This document shows positions 18,873-26,901 of a stretch of DNA of 64,000 bases, piece after piece. The notes under the pieces were generated by a model. That model had not been told where the DNA came from. It did no database searches and was given only the letters and a program-made list of their open reading frames with translations. Within the stretch, counting starts at the first letter, position 1, and each line of letters begins with the position of its first letter. Source of the stretch: Arthrobacter sp. Its GTDB lineage: Bacteria; Actinomycetota; Actinomycetes; Actinomycetales; Micrococcaceae. A program made the translations under genes and the position numbers. The stretch covers positions 1 to 64,000 of the forward strand of contig JAPLAM010000010.1 of NCBI GenBank assembly GCA_026393275.1, in the 5' to 3' direction.

Positions 18873-19978
18873 GTCATCAGCTCCTCGGCGCGGCGGACCG
18901 GCGGAGGCGAGGCGCGTTCCTCAAGCGCGGCGAGCGCCAGGGACAAGCGGCCCGGCAGCGGAGAACAGGCCAGACGCAGCCAGACGGCGTCGGAATACGC
19001 ACGAAACCTGTCCGGACTGACCTCCAGCCGGTCAGCGGCGGCCACTACGTGCCGGTGGGCCGTGCGGTAACGTGCCGGAGTCAGGCGGTTTTGGCGTACC
19101 AGAAACTCCAGATGGACATCCAGATTGGCCAGATCGAGGGCGGCCTCGGCCCGGGCCGTGTCGTCGAAATCGAGCAGTCCGAGGGCGGACGCGCCGTCGA
19201 TGGCGATAATCTGCTTGTCGTGGAGGTCCCCGTGGGCCCACACCAGCGGATCCGGCACGGTCCCGAGCAGTTCCTCCGCCACATACCCGGCCCATGCGCA
19301 TAACGCGTCGCGTGCCGACGACGCTTCCGGCAGGTCCCCGTAGTGGCGCAACCACCGGTTCACCCACCGCCGCAAATCCGCTGCTTCGACGTCCGGCGAG
19401 TGGACCGGCAGGGCGGCCAGGGCGCTGAGCCGGTCGGGCCCGTGAAAGGCGCCCACCTGGGCGGTCCAGGCCAGCGACCAGTGCTCCCACAGCAGGGCAA
19501 ACGCCGCCGCACTGACGGTGGCGTGGTCCTTCCCCAACTCGCCCAGGGTCCGTCCGTGGATGGGACTGAAAACGATGACATCCGTGGAGCTCCGCGTGAC
19601 CCTGGGCGCCCGGAGGGGGCCGCTGCCCAACAGGATCTCCGTTTGTGAGCAACGTTCGGCGGGCACCGTCGCCTCGCCGGGGCGGAAGATCTTGATGTAA
19701 CACCCCTCTGCCCGCACCACGGCGCGCGTGTGGGGCCGGTGGGCGATGATTTCGCCATGGCGCGCTTCGACGACGAGCGCGGGCAGTCCGGGGTCGTCCC
19801 GGGGGACCAACTCAAAGTGCCCGGACCGGAGGTGGGCTGCCCTGACGCCGGGCTCTCCGGTCGAGGTGACCTCCAGTTTGTAGTCCCCCGGGGTCCTGTC
19901 GGGCCATGCCCGGCGGACTTGCCAGGTACGCCCGGAATCGTCCACCGCCGACTTCGGGAGCGGCGGAAGCCAGCTCAT
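18869..19978 (-). CDS. APH-fold phosphotransferase-like protein (paralogue)
   Basis: A 369-residue paralogue of the protein encoded at 17748-18872, with the same start (MSW.PP.P), the same IKIFRP strand and the same HGDLHDKQ catalytic loop at 249-256 followed by DFDD at 270-273. The pair evidently arose by tandem duplication. The start is ATG at 19978, overlapping the stop of the preceding gene by 4 nt; in-frame codons extending to 20029 lie inside that gene. Keeping two collinear copies plus a third distant relative in one operon suggests three different acceptors or a heteromeric complex. Confidence 0.8.
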   Translation of the reverse strand: MSWLPPLPKSAVDDSGRTWQVRRAWPDRTPGDYKLEVTSTGEPGVRAAHLRSGHFELVPRDDPGLPALVVEARHGEIIAHRPHTRAVVRAEGCYIKIFRPGEATVPAERCSQTEILLGSGPLRAPRVTRSSTDVIVFSPIHGRTLGELGKDHATVSAAAFALLWEHWSLAWTAQVGAFHGPDRLSALAALPVHSPDVEAADLRRWVNRWLRHYGDLPEASSARDALCAWAGYVAEELLGTVPDPLVWAHGDLHDKQIIAIDGASALGLLDFDDTARAEAALDLANLDVHLEFLVRQNRLTPARYRTAHRHVVAAADRLEVSPDRFRAYSDAVWLRLACSPLPGRLSLALAALEERASPPPVRRAEELMT

Positions 19979-21240
19979 GGGACCAGCTCCCAGGCCCGGT
20001 CGAGGTGCCGGGACATGTCCGCGGCCCAATCAGGGGACCGGTCCCGGAATGGGTCCACACTGCCGGCGAACAGCCGGAGCGCCGCCCAGGCATCCGTCGC
20101 ACCGGGCACAAACCGGCCGCCCGCCAGGACGTAACCCTCCAGCAGGGACGCTGAGCGCGGCCGGCCCGCGGCGTTCCCCCGCCAGCGGCTCATTTCCTCC
20201 ACAGCGGCGAAAGAGCCCAGATCGGCCTCCGGAACTCCCGCCCGGGCACGGTCGAAGTCGATCAGCCGTACCTCGGATCCGCTGACCAGCACCTGGTCAG
20301 CGGAGAAGTCCCCATGGACGACGACGGCGGGCCCGGCGTCGTCGTCAGCGTCTTCCAAACTACGGCGGATCCGGTCCGCCACTCTTGCGGCGCGCACTTC
20401 CAGTGCGGGAACGAGCGCCGTAACCATGGCGCAGGTCACCGCCAGTTGGCGCTCCACGAGGGGCCCGGACCCGGCGGCGAGGCCGCCGCCTTCCGCGGCC
20501 GGAATGCTGTGCAGCCGGGCGAGGGCCTCGCCGGCCCGGCGTGCACTGACCGGATCGTCGCCGGCCGCCAGATCGTGGTCGCCCCACAGGGGGGTCGCGC
20601 TGGTGCCGTGCTCCCGGCAATCGGCACCGCCGAGCATGGGAAGGACGGGAACTCCGTAATGACGCAAACGCTGGCGGAAGCGGTGCGCGTTCTCGGCGGC
20701 GGGACGGGCCGCGGTCTTGATCACGATCGGCGTAGCCTGGGATTGCTCCAGCAGGACAACGCGCCGCTCGGGCTTGTAGCGCAGCACCGTGGCGCCGCTG
20801 CTGAGGAGTCCGGGCCCGGGGCGCGGCACGGCGCCGAGCTCTTCCAACCCCGGGCCGGCGAGCCAGCGGAGGTTGTCACCCAGTGCCCAGTCGTCCTCGA
20901 TGCCACCGACGGCGATCACGGCGTCGGTGTGGGCCGGGGCAGCAGGCAGGAGACGCAGGGCCCCGCCGCGTCGCTCCGACTTCCGGGCACGTCCGTCCAG
21001 CTTGATGTTGCCGCGCGTCGTGAGGGCCCAGCAGTACTCTTCGTTGCCGTCGAGGGTGCGGCGGAAGGCAACGAGGGCAGACGTGCCGGGCTTATACCGG
21101 ACCCGGGTAATCCGGACCGCTTCCCCCAGGGCTTCGGAGAGCAGGTCGTCGTCGAGCACCACGGCCAGGCCGGGCAGCCGGTCGTCCCGGCCGGCGAGCG
21201 AGAAGTCCGCCTCGCGCAAAGGCATGCGCACGGTGTTCAA
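19975..21240 (-). CDS. APH-fold phosphotransferase-like protein (divergent third member)
   Basis: A 421-residue protein with two parts. The first half (about 1-170) has repeated YKP segments (VRYKPGTSALVAF at about 48, LRYKPERRVVLL at about 153), which look like a duplicated nucleotide-strand module. The C-terminal half is a kinase lobe with VVVHGDFSADQVL (His309-Asp311, Gln316) and LIDFDRAR (328-330). Gln again replaces the usual Asn. It is coupled by 4-nt overlaps to the ABC exporter upstream and the kinase paralogue downstream. The substrate is unknown; phosphorylation of a glycan intermediate before or during export is a working idea only. Confidence 0.75.
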   Translation of the reverse strand: MNTVRMPLREADFSLAGRDDRLPGLAVVLDDDLLSEALGEAVRITRVRYKPGTSALVAFRRTLDGNEEYCWALTTRGNIKLDGRARKSERRGGALRLLPAAPAHTDAVIAVGGIEDDWALGDNLRWLAGPGLEELGAVPRPGPGLLSSGATVLRYKPERRVVLLEQSQATPIVIKTAARPAAENAHRFRQRLRHYGVPVLPMLGGADCREHGTSATPLWGDHDLAAGDDPVSARRAGEALARLHSIPAAEGGGLAAGSGPLVERQLAVTCAMVTALVPALEVRAARVADRIRRSLEDADDDAGPAVVVHGDFSADQVLVSGSEVRLIDFDRARAGVPEADLGSFAAVEEMSRWRGNAAGRPRSASLLEGYVLAGGRFVPGATDAWAALRLFAGSVDPFRDRSPDWAADMSRHLDRAWELVP

Positions 21241-23162
21241 GTGGGCACCTCCACATCGTGGAGCGCTACCCGCTGTTCGTCCTCCTCCGCTTCGTTCTCC
21301 GCTACGCGAGCGGTGGGCGGGTCACCCAACCACCTGCTGAACCGGCTGTCGGGATCCTGCAACAGCTCCAGCGGACGGCCCTCTTCGAGGATGCGGCCGT
21401 CCTCGAGCCAGATGACCCGGTCGGCGAGGCGCGCGGCGAACGCATCGTGGGTGATCGTGATCGAGGTCCGCCCCCGGGTCAGGATCTCCAGCGCATCCAG
21501 GATCGATTCGCGGGAGGCAGGATCCAATCCTGCGGTGGCCTCGTCCAGGATGACGATCGGCGCCTGCCGGAGGATGGCGCGGGCGATCGCGATCCGCTGC
21601 CGCTGCCCGCCGGAAAGATCTTTGGCTGCTTCCCCCAGGACCGTTTCGTAGCCGTCAGGAAGGGCACGGATAAAATCGTCCGCCTGGGCCAGGGCGGCCG
21701 CGTGTTCGATGTCCTCATCGGAGGCGTCGAGGCGACCGAACCTGATGTTCTCCCGCACGGAGTTTCCGAACAGGACGGAGTCCTGGAGCAGGATGGAAAC
21801 GTGGGAGCGCACCGAGGCGATCTGGAGCTCCTTCAGGTCCTCTCCTCCCACCCGGACCGTGCCGGTGGTGGGGTCAATCATGCGCAGGATGAGGCTGGCC
21901 AGGGTGGATTTGCCGGCACCGGACGGGCCGATGATGGCCAGGCGCTCCCCGGCCGGAATCGTCAGGTTGATCCCGTGCAACACGGTGGTCCCCTCGCCGT
22001 GCCCGGCGGAGACGTTGTCGAACACGACGTCGGGGTTCCGGCTTTCCAGGGGGCGGGCGTCGGGAAGCTCGGGCAGATCCGTCTCGGCCTCGAGCAGATC
22101 CGCCACGCGCTCGCCGGACGCCGTGGCCTGCGCAATCCGGCTGGTTTGCTTGGCCAGATCCTTCAGCGGCTTCATTCCGGTCTTCAGGTACGTGAGGAAG
22201 ACGACCAGATCCCCGGGGGTGATCGAGTGGTCCAGCACGCGCCAGCCTCCACCAGCCAGGACGATGGCCGTGGCGAAGCCGATCAGCACGTCGGTGCGCC
22301 GTTCAAGGCCGGCGGCCAGCCGGAGGGCGACGACTCCCGTCCCAAGTGTGGCCGCGTTGCTCTTCCGGAAGCTGGAGCTGATGGTGTCCTCAAGACCGTA
22401 GGCCTGGACTTCACGCATGGCCCCGAGGGTCTGGGCGGCCGTGGTTGCCAAGGCTCCCTCACCCTTGCGGGATCTGCCCGCTGCCGTTGTAATCGAGCCC
22501 GAACTCCGGCGCGACAGGAGGGCGAAAATGCCGGACGCCAGGAAGACGACGAGCGCCAGCATCGGGTCAAGCCACAGCATGATGACGGTCATGGCCACGA
22601 GCGTGACGGCGTTGCCCAGCATCGGAAGACCGGCGGTCACGGCGACGTCCTGCAGGCGTGAGACGTCGCTGACGAGCCGCTGGACGGTGTCTCCGGAGGA
22701 CGCCCGCGTGTGGTGCCGCATGGACAGGCCCTGGACGTGGCGGAACGTGCGGGCACGGAGGTCTGCCGCGACCCGGGAACCGACGAGGGCGAAGGAGATA
22801 GCGGACCAGTAGTTGGCGATGGCGCGCAGGATGCTGATGACCACGATCGCGGCGCCGCACAGCAGCAGCGTCTGCGTGTTGGCTTCGAGGCTGGGCCCCG
22901 GCCTCTTGATGGTCGCGCCGAGCGAGCGTGTCACGGCATCGATCACCAGTTTCACGGGCCATGGCTCCAGTAGGCGGAACAGGACGTCGGCGGCAAGGGC
23001 CGCGAAGCCGATGATCATCCGCAACCGGTGCTCGCGCAGATGCGGGCCGACGCACCTCAGGGTCCTTCGGAGCCCGGAGACTGGTTTGTGAGCCCGGGCG
23101 CGCCGCATCCACCGCCACAGTCCCTGCGGGGTTCGGACCGGTACGTGCCTCGGCGCGGTCAT
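21237..23162 (-). CDS. ABC exporter half-transporter (fused membrane and ATPase domains)
   Basis: A 641-residue half-transporter of the MsbA/lipid-glycan exporter type. Six membrane helices occupy about 55-340 (FAALAADVLFRLLEPWPVKLVI opens helix 1). The ATPase domain has Walker A GPSGAGKST, signature LSGGQRQRIAIA and Walker B IVILDEATAGLD with the catalytic Glu intact, so a homodimer could be active. The ATG at 23162 overlaps the glycosyltransferase stop by 4 nt; upstream in-frame codons lie inside that gene. Placed between glycosyltransferases and kinase-like genes, it most likely exports the operon's lipid-linked or oligosaccharide product. Confidence 0.88.
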   Translation of the reverse strand: MTAPRHVPVRTPQGLWRWMRRARAHKPVSGLRRTLRCVGPHLREHRLRMIIGFAALAADVLFRLLEPWPVKLVIDAVTRSLGATIKRPGPSLEANTQTLLLCGAAIVVISILRAIANYWSAISFALVGSRVAADLRARTFRHVQGLSMRHHTRASSGDTVQRLVSDVSRLQDVAVTAGLPMLGNAVTLVAMTVIMLWLDPMLALVVFLASGIFALLSRRSSGSITTAAGRSRKGEGALATTAAQTLGAMREVQAYGLEDTISSSFRKSNAATLGTGVVALRLAAGLERRTDVLIGFATAIVLAGGGWRVLDHSITPGDLVVFLTYLKTGMKPLKDLAKQTSRIAQATASGERVADLLEAETDLPELPDARPLESRNPDVVFDNVSAGHGEGTTVLHGINLTIPAGERLAIIGPSGAGKSTLASLILRMIDPTTGTVRVGGEDLKELQIASVRSHVSILLQDSVLFGNSVRENIRFGRLDASDEDIEHAAALAQADDFIRALPDGYETVLGEAAKDLSGGQRQRIAIARAILRQAPIVILDEATAGLDPASRESILDALEILTRGRTSITITHDAFAARLADRVIWLEDGRILEEGRPLELLQDPDSRFSRWLGDPPTARVAENEAEEDEQRVALHDVEVPT

Positions 23163-24331
23163 GGCCAGGCCGCCTGCCGCGGGACTGGGAGCGCCGCCGT
23201 GATGCGGGAGAGGACCCCGTTCCAACTGAAGCGCTTTTCGGCCTCTTCGCGGGCCCGGCTGCCAAGATCTTCGCCCAGGGCAGGATCGTCGGCCATCCGG
23301 GTCAGTGCCGCAGCGAGGGCCGCGGGCTCCGAGGGCGGGACCAATATGCCCGTGCGTCCGTCGTCCAGGATGGAGGGGATCTGGCCCACGGAGCTCGCGA
23401 TGATCGGCATCGCGGCGGCCATGTATTCGTAGACTTTCAGCGGCGAAAAATAGTCGTCCCGTCCCTCTTCTTCCGCGGGATACGGCGCGGCGGCGGCGTC
23501 GCACTCGTGCAGCAGTGCCGGCACGTCCGCCGGCCGCACCGCGCCGGTGAACTCCGCCTCAACCCGCAGCGAGCCGGCGAGCTGTTCCAGTTCCATCCGG
23601 CCCGGGCCGTCGCCGATGATCCGTACCGCCCACCGTCGGCCGGGCCCGGGGGCGGTGGAATTGGCCAGCGCGACGGCCTGCAGCAGGTCCGGCACCCCGT
23701 GCCAGGGCTTCAACGTTCCGACAAAGGCCACGGTGAGGTGGTCGGGGTTCTTCCGGCCGGGGCGGCGCGCCGTGATGCGTTCGGTGTTGACGCCGTTCGG
23801 CGCCAAGATCGTCCGGGCGCCGGGCACCCGGGCTTGCACCCAGCGGACCACCGGCTCCGAAACGCAGGCCACGACGTCGGCGGTCCCGGCATTGCGCCGG
23901 AGGATCGCTTCGGCTTTCCTGACGTCCAGCAGTTCGCGGTACTTCTGTTGTTCCTCGATCAGCGGGGCGTTCACTTCCAGTACCGAGGGGATGTTCAGGA
24001 CGCGGGCCAGCACCGAGAGCGCCGGGCTGAACAGCGAATAGCGTTCGTACACCAAGCCGCAGCCCTGACGCAGCACCTGGTCAACGAGGGCCAGTGCGGC
24101 CTCCTGGAGGGCCTGTTCACGGGCCGGCCCGGGGACGCTGTCCGGCTGGACTTCGACGACGTCGAGGTCGTCGAGGTCATCGGGGCGGTCGGTTCCCAGC
24201 CGGGCGCAGTAGACCGTGACGTTGGCGCCTGCCGCCCGCCAGGCCCGGACGATTTCCTGGACATGCACGGATGAGCCCTTGGTGCCGAAGACGGGCACCC
24301 CGGGGTCCGCGCAGATGTAGGCCACGTGCAT
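23159..24331 (-). CDS. Glycosyltransferase family 4-like protein
   Basis: A 390-residue GT-B glycosyltransferase. The N-terminal Rossmann lobe begins MHVAYICADPGVPVFGTKGSSVHVQEIVRAW. The C-terminal donor lobe shows VAFVGTLKPWHGV and the nucleotide-sugar site PLKVYEYMAAAMPIIASSVGQIPSILDDGRTGILVPP, where the E-x7-E-like acidic spacing of GT4 is recognisable. It is a retaining enzyme by family. The start abuts the previous gene (1-nt overlap at 24331). It is the third of three consecutive glycosyltransferases and would add one sugar to the operon's product. Confidence 0.88.
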   Translation of the reverse strand: MHVAYICADPGVPVFGTKGSSVHVQEIVRAWRAAGANVTVYCARLGTDRPDDLDDLDVVEVQPDSVPGPAREQALQEAALALVDQVLRQGCGLVYERYSLFSPALSVLARVLNIPSVLEVNAPLIEEQQKYRELLDVRKAEAILRRNAGTADVVACVSEPVVRWVQARVPGARTILAPNGVNTERITARRPGRKNPDHLTVAFVGTLKPWHGVPDLLQAVALANSTAPGPGRRWAVRIIGDGPGRMELEQLAGSLRVEAEFTGAVRPADVPALLHECDAAAAPYPAEEEGRDDYFSPLKVYEYMAAAMPIIASSVGQIPSILDDGRTGILVPPSEPAALAAALTRMADDPALGEDLGSRAREEAEKRFSWNGVLSRITAALPVPRQAAWP

Positions 24332-25551
24332 CAGGCGACCCTCCTTTCCGCGAGGGCGAGGGACCGCAGCAGTTCGGCCTGGCGTCGGACGTCGAAGTCC
24401 TGCTCGATCAGTGCGCGCGCGTTGCGGGTCAGCGCGACCCGGTCGGTGCCGGGGGAGCTCATCTTCTGGATTGCGCGGGCCAGGAAATGCGGGTTAGCCG
24501 GCCGCGCCAGGATCCCGGTGGAACCGTTCCGGACCACTTCCGGGATTCCGGTGACGGCCGTGCTGATGCAGGGAACTCCGGCGGCCATTGCTTCCAGGAG
24601 GACCGTGGGCATGCCGTCCGCGTTGCCGTCCGCCGCGACGACACAGGGCGCGATGAAGATGTCGGACGCATCGAGCAGCTCATGGACCTGGTCCTGGGTC
24701 TGGGCTCCGATCAGCCGGACGTGGTCGCACAGGCCGAGGCGCTCGATGGTCGCCTCCAGCTCGTCGGCCAGCACACCGGTTCCCGCGATGCGCAGGTCCA
24801 GGCGGAAGCCCTCCTCCAGGAGTTCCGCGGCTGCCGGCAGCAGATACTGGAATCCCTTCTTCTCCACCAGGCGCCCGACGGCGGCGATCCGCATCGTGCT
24901 GCCGAGCGGCCGTGGATCGCGGTACGGAAAGCGGTCCAGGTCCAAGCCGTTCCGCACCAAATGGAGCCGGGCCGTCGCGGCCGGGAAACGATGGCGCAGG
25001 TAGCGCAGGTTGAAGTCGCTGATCGTCACGGCGTGGTGGGCTTGTTCGAGCTTGATCCGGAGGTCCTCGCTGCTGACCGAGTCGTGGAAGATGTCGACGG
25101 CGTGGGCGGTGAAAGAGTAGGGGATACCCGTGATGGCCGAAGCCAGTCGGGCAACGCTCGTGGCTCCCGAGGCGAAGTGGACGTGCATGTGCCGGATATT
25201 CCGGTGCTGCAGGGCAACGGCCAGGTTGATGGCACGGACGGCGTCGTCGGGCGCGGCAGCGGAGAGTTCGGCGAAATTCCTGCCCAGCGCCCCCGTGAGC
25301 CCGACCGCTCCGGCCGCATGGAAGCACTCCCAGAGGTCGGACGTCTTCAACGGCCGGTCAATGTAGGTCACGGGCGCCTGGACCCTTGCGAGTTCGGAGT
25401 GGAACCGGGGGTCATTGGGCGGCAGCAGGGAGAAGATCTCGATCCGGTCTCCTGCGGCTTCCCGGGCCAGGATCTCGGACACGATGAAGGTTTCGGAGAA
25501 ACGCGGGTACATCTTGAGGACGTAGGCAGTCCCCGGCTCAGACGGCGACAC
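24331..25551 (-). CDS. Glycosyltransferase family 4-like protein
   Basis: A 406-residue GT-B enzyme. Features are YVLKMYPRFSETFIVSEILA at the N-terminus (typical of colanic-acid/exopolysaccharide WcaL-like enzymes), HVHFASGATSVA, SDFNLRYL, RNGLDLDRFPY and the donor-site block PTVLLEAMAAGVPCISTAVTGIPE. The GTG at 25551 is selected because AGAAGG lies 9 nt upstream, giving a 14-nt overlap with the preceding gene. An ATG at 25593 is possible but poorly supplied with a ribosome site. It forms a cassette with the flanking glycosyltransferases. Confidence 0.86.
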   Translation of the reverse strand: MSPSEPGTAYVLKMYPRFSETFIVSEILAREAAGDRIEIFSLLPPNDPRFHSELARVQAPVTYIDRPLKTSDLWECFHAAGAVGLTGALGRNFAELSAAAPDDAVRAINLAVALQHRNIRHMHVHFASGATSVARLASAITGIPYSFTAHAVDIFHDSVSSEDLRIKLEQAHHAVTISDFNLRYLRHRFPAATARLHLVRNGLDLDRFPYRDPRPLGSTMRIAAVGRLVEKKGFQYLLPAAAELLEEGFRLDLRIAGTGVLADELEATIERLGLCDHVRLIGAQTQDQVHELLDASDIFIAPCVVAADGNADGMPTVLLEAMAAGVPCISTAVTGIPEVVRNGSTGILARPANPHFLARAIQKMSSPGTDRVALTRNARALIEQDFDVRRQAELLRSLALAERRVA

Positions 25552-26752
25552 GGCCGGCGCCTTCTTTCGGACTGAGTGCAGGCTCGTTGGCATTCGGACG
25601 GAACAGCGGCTGGAGCAACTCGGCCGCCAGCTGCGGAACACGGATCAGCCCGTCGAGGACCGCCCGACGGCGATCCACCGTGGTGCCGATCCTCGCCGCG
25701 AGCCAGCCGCCGAAGATGTCGGGGGTCAGCGTGCCGATGTCCTGGTGTTCCAGGTAGCCGGCGTTGGCCAGCGACGTGGCCCGGATCCGCTGCTCGGCCC
25801 GTGCCTGGGTGCGGGGCACGATCAGGGCGGGGACGTTCGTGCTCATGATCTCGCACACCGTGTTGTAGCCGCCCATCGAAACGACGGCGGACGCGTTGCG
25901 GAGATGATAGATGAGGTCGTCCACCGTGGCGACAACCTTGACGCCGGGGCCAGCCTGCTGACGCAAATCGTTCAGCTGCTCAATTGGCATCTCGGGGCCC
26001 GCCACGATCAGGTGTCCCAGACCCTCCGGCACGTGGGCGGCGACCGCCACTCTTGCCAAGGCGTGGCCGTCTGAGCCGCCGCCGACCGTCGTCAGGCAGT
26101 AAGGGCCGGGCATGCAACTGGTTCCGGAGCCGGGAGGCCGTCCCTCGGCGAGATAACCGGTGTAGCGGATGAGCTTCCGAAGGGAGAAAGGAATTTCGCC
26201 GGCTTCCACGGGGTCGTGGACGGCGGGATCACCGTAGATCCAGATCTCATCGAACAAGGCCTTGACCAGCCGCGGTCCGCCAAAGCGGGCCCACTCGCTG
26301 AAGGCTACGTCGGGGGAATCCAGGACTTCACGGAGCCCCAGCACCACCCGCACCGGGGCGCCCGAGCGGGCATGCCGAAGCGCGGATTCAAGTTCGCGGT
26401 GCACCCCGGTGGCATGGCGGTCCACAATCACCAGGTGCGGGCGGAACCCGGCCAGGACCGCTTTGAGCAGCCGTGCCCGCATGGACACGAGTTCGTGCAT
26501 CGGCATCGCGAGGTTTCGCGGCAGATAGCCTTCCGGGCTTTTTCCCACCCCGGGAAGCAGCACCCAGTCCCAGCCGTCCGGCGCCTGGAACGCCGGCGCA
26601 TGGGCGGTGCCGGTGATGAGGATGCCGGTGACCGGACGGCCGGTCAGCCCCGGAAGTTGATTGTTCAGGGCGTGCGCCAGCGCCAGATTCCGGCGCACAT
26701 GCCCCAGGCCGACTGAATCGTGTGAGTAGAGCACTATTCGCATCGGATCCAT
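25538..26752 (-). CDS. Glycosyltransferase family 28-like (MurG-type C-terminal domain) protein
   Basis: A 404-residue first gene of the operon. It opens with RIVLYSHDSVGLGHVRRNLALAHAL, the glycine/His loop typical of GT28/UDP-sugar enzymes. A C-terminal donor lobe follows with CLTTVGGGSDGH, VKVVATVDDLIYHLRNASAVVSMGGYNTVCEIM and ALIVPRTQARAEQRIRA. Related proteins occur in actinobacterial cell-envelope clusters. The ATG at 26752 has GGAGGA 5-6 nt upstream. A TTGACA promoter and 11-bp tandem sites lie immediately upstream, after the two-component system. Confidence 0.83.
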   Translation of the reverse strand: MDPMRIVLYSHDSVGLGHVRRNLALAHALNNQLPGLTGRPVTGILITGTAHAPAFQAPDGWDWVLLPGVGKSPEGYLPRNLAMPMHELVSMRARLLKAVLAGFRPHLVIVDRHATGVHRELESALRHARSGAPVRVVLGLREVLDSPDVAFSEWARFGGPRLVKALFDEIWIYGDPAVHDPVEAGEIPFSLRKLIRYTGYLAEGRPPGSGTSCMPGPYCLTTVGGGSDGHALARVAVAAHVPEGLGHLIVAGPEMPIEQLNDLRQQAGPGVKVVATVDDLIYHLRNASAVVSMGGYNTVCEIMSTNVPALIVPRTQARAEQRIRATSLANAGYLEHQDIGTLTPDIFGGWLAARIGTTVDRRRAVLDGLIRVPQLAAELLQPLFRPNANEPALSPKEGAGRVAV

Positions 26753-26788
26753 TGCGGTCCTCCAAACACACGGCCCGCAACTCAGGGG

Positions 26789-26817
26789 TATTCCCTGTCA
26801 GCGGTGGTTGATGTCAA
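26789..26817 (-). promoter_or_regulatory. Sigma70-like promoter of the glycan/export operon
   Basis: Read on the minus strand: -35 TTGACA (26817-26812), a 17-nt spacer and -10 GGAATA (26794-26789), 36 nt before the GT28 ATG. The -10 is imperfect while the -35 is consensus, which fits a promoter that depends on an activator bound just upstream. Confidence 0.55.
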
Positions 26818-26839
26818 ATACCAGCCTGCACCGCAAGCG

Positions 26840-26872
26840 TGAGAAGGGGATGAGGGGAAGATTAAGGACTTC
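26840..26872. promoter_or_regulatory. Tandem 11-bp sites, candidate OmpR-family response-regulator operator
   Basis: TGAGAAGGGGA (26840-26850) and TGAGGGGAAGA (26851-26861) are adjacent 11-mers sharing seven positions. A weaker third unit, TTAAGGACTTC (26862-26872), continues the register. OmpR/PhoB-type regulators bind head-to-tail half-sites with 11-bp spacing next to the -35 box. Here the repeats end 23 nt upstream of the TTGACA, and the response regulator is encoded about 1.5 kb away. Confidence 0.5.
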
Positions 26873-26901
26873 TCATGAACTGCGCGCGGGCTGCCGCGAG
26901 T

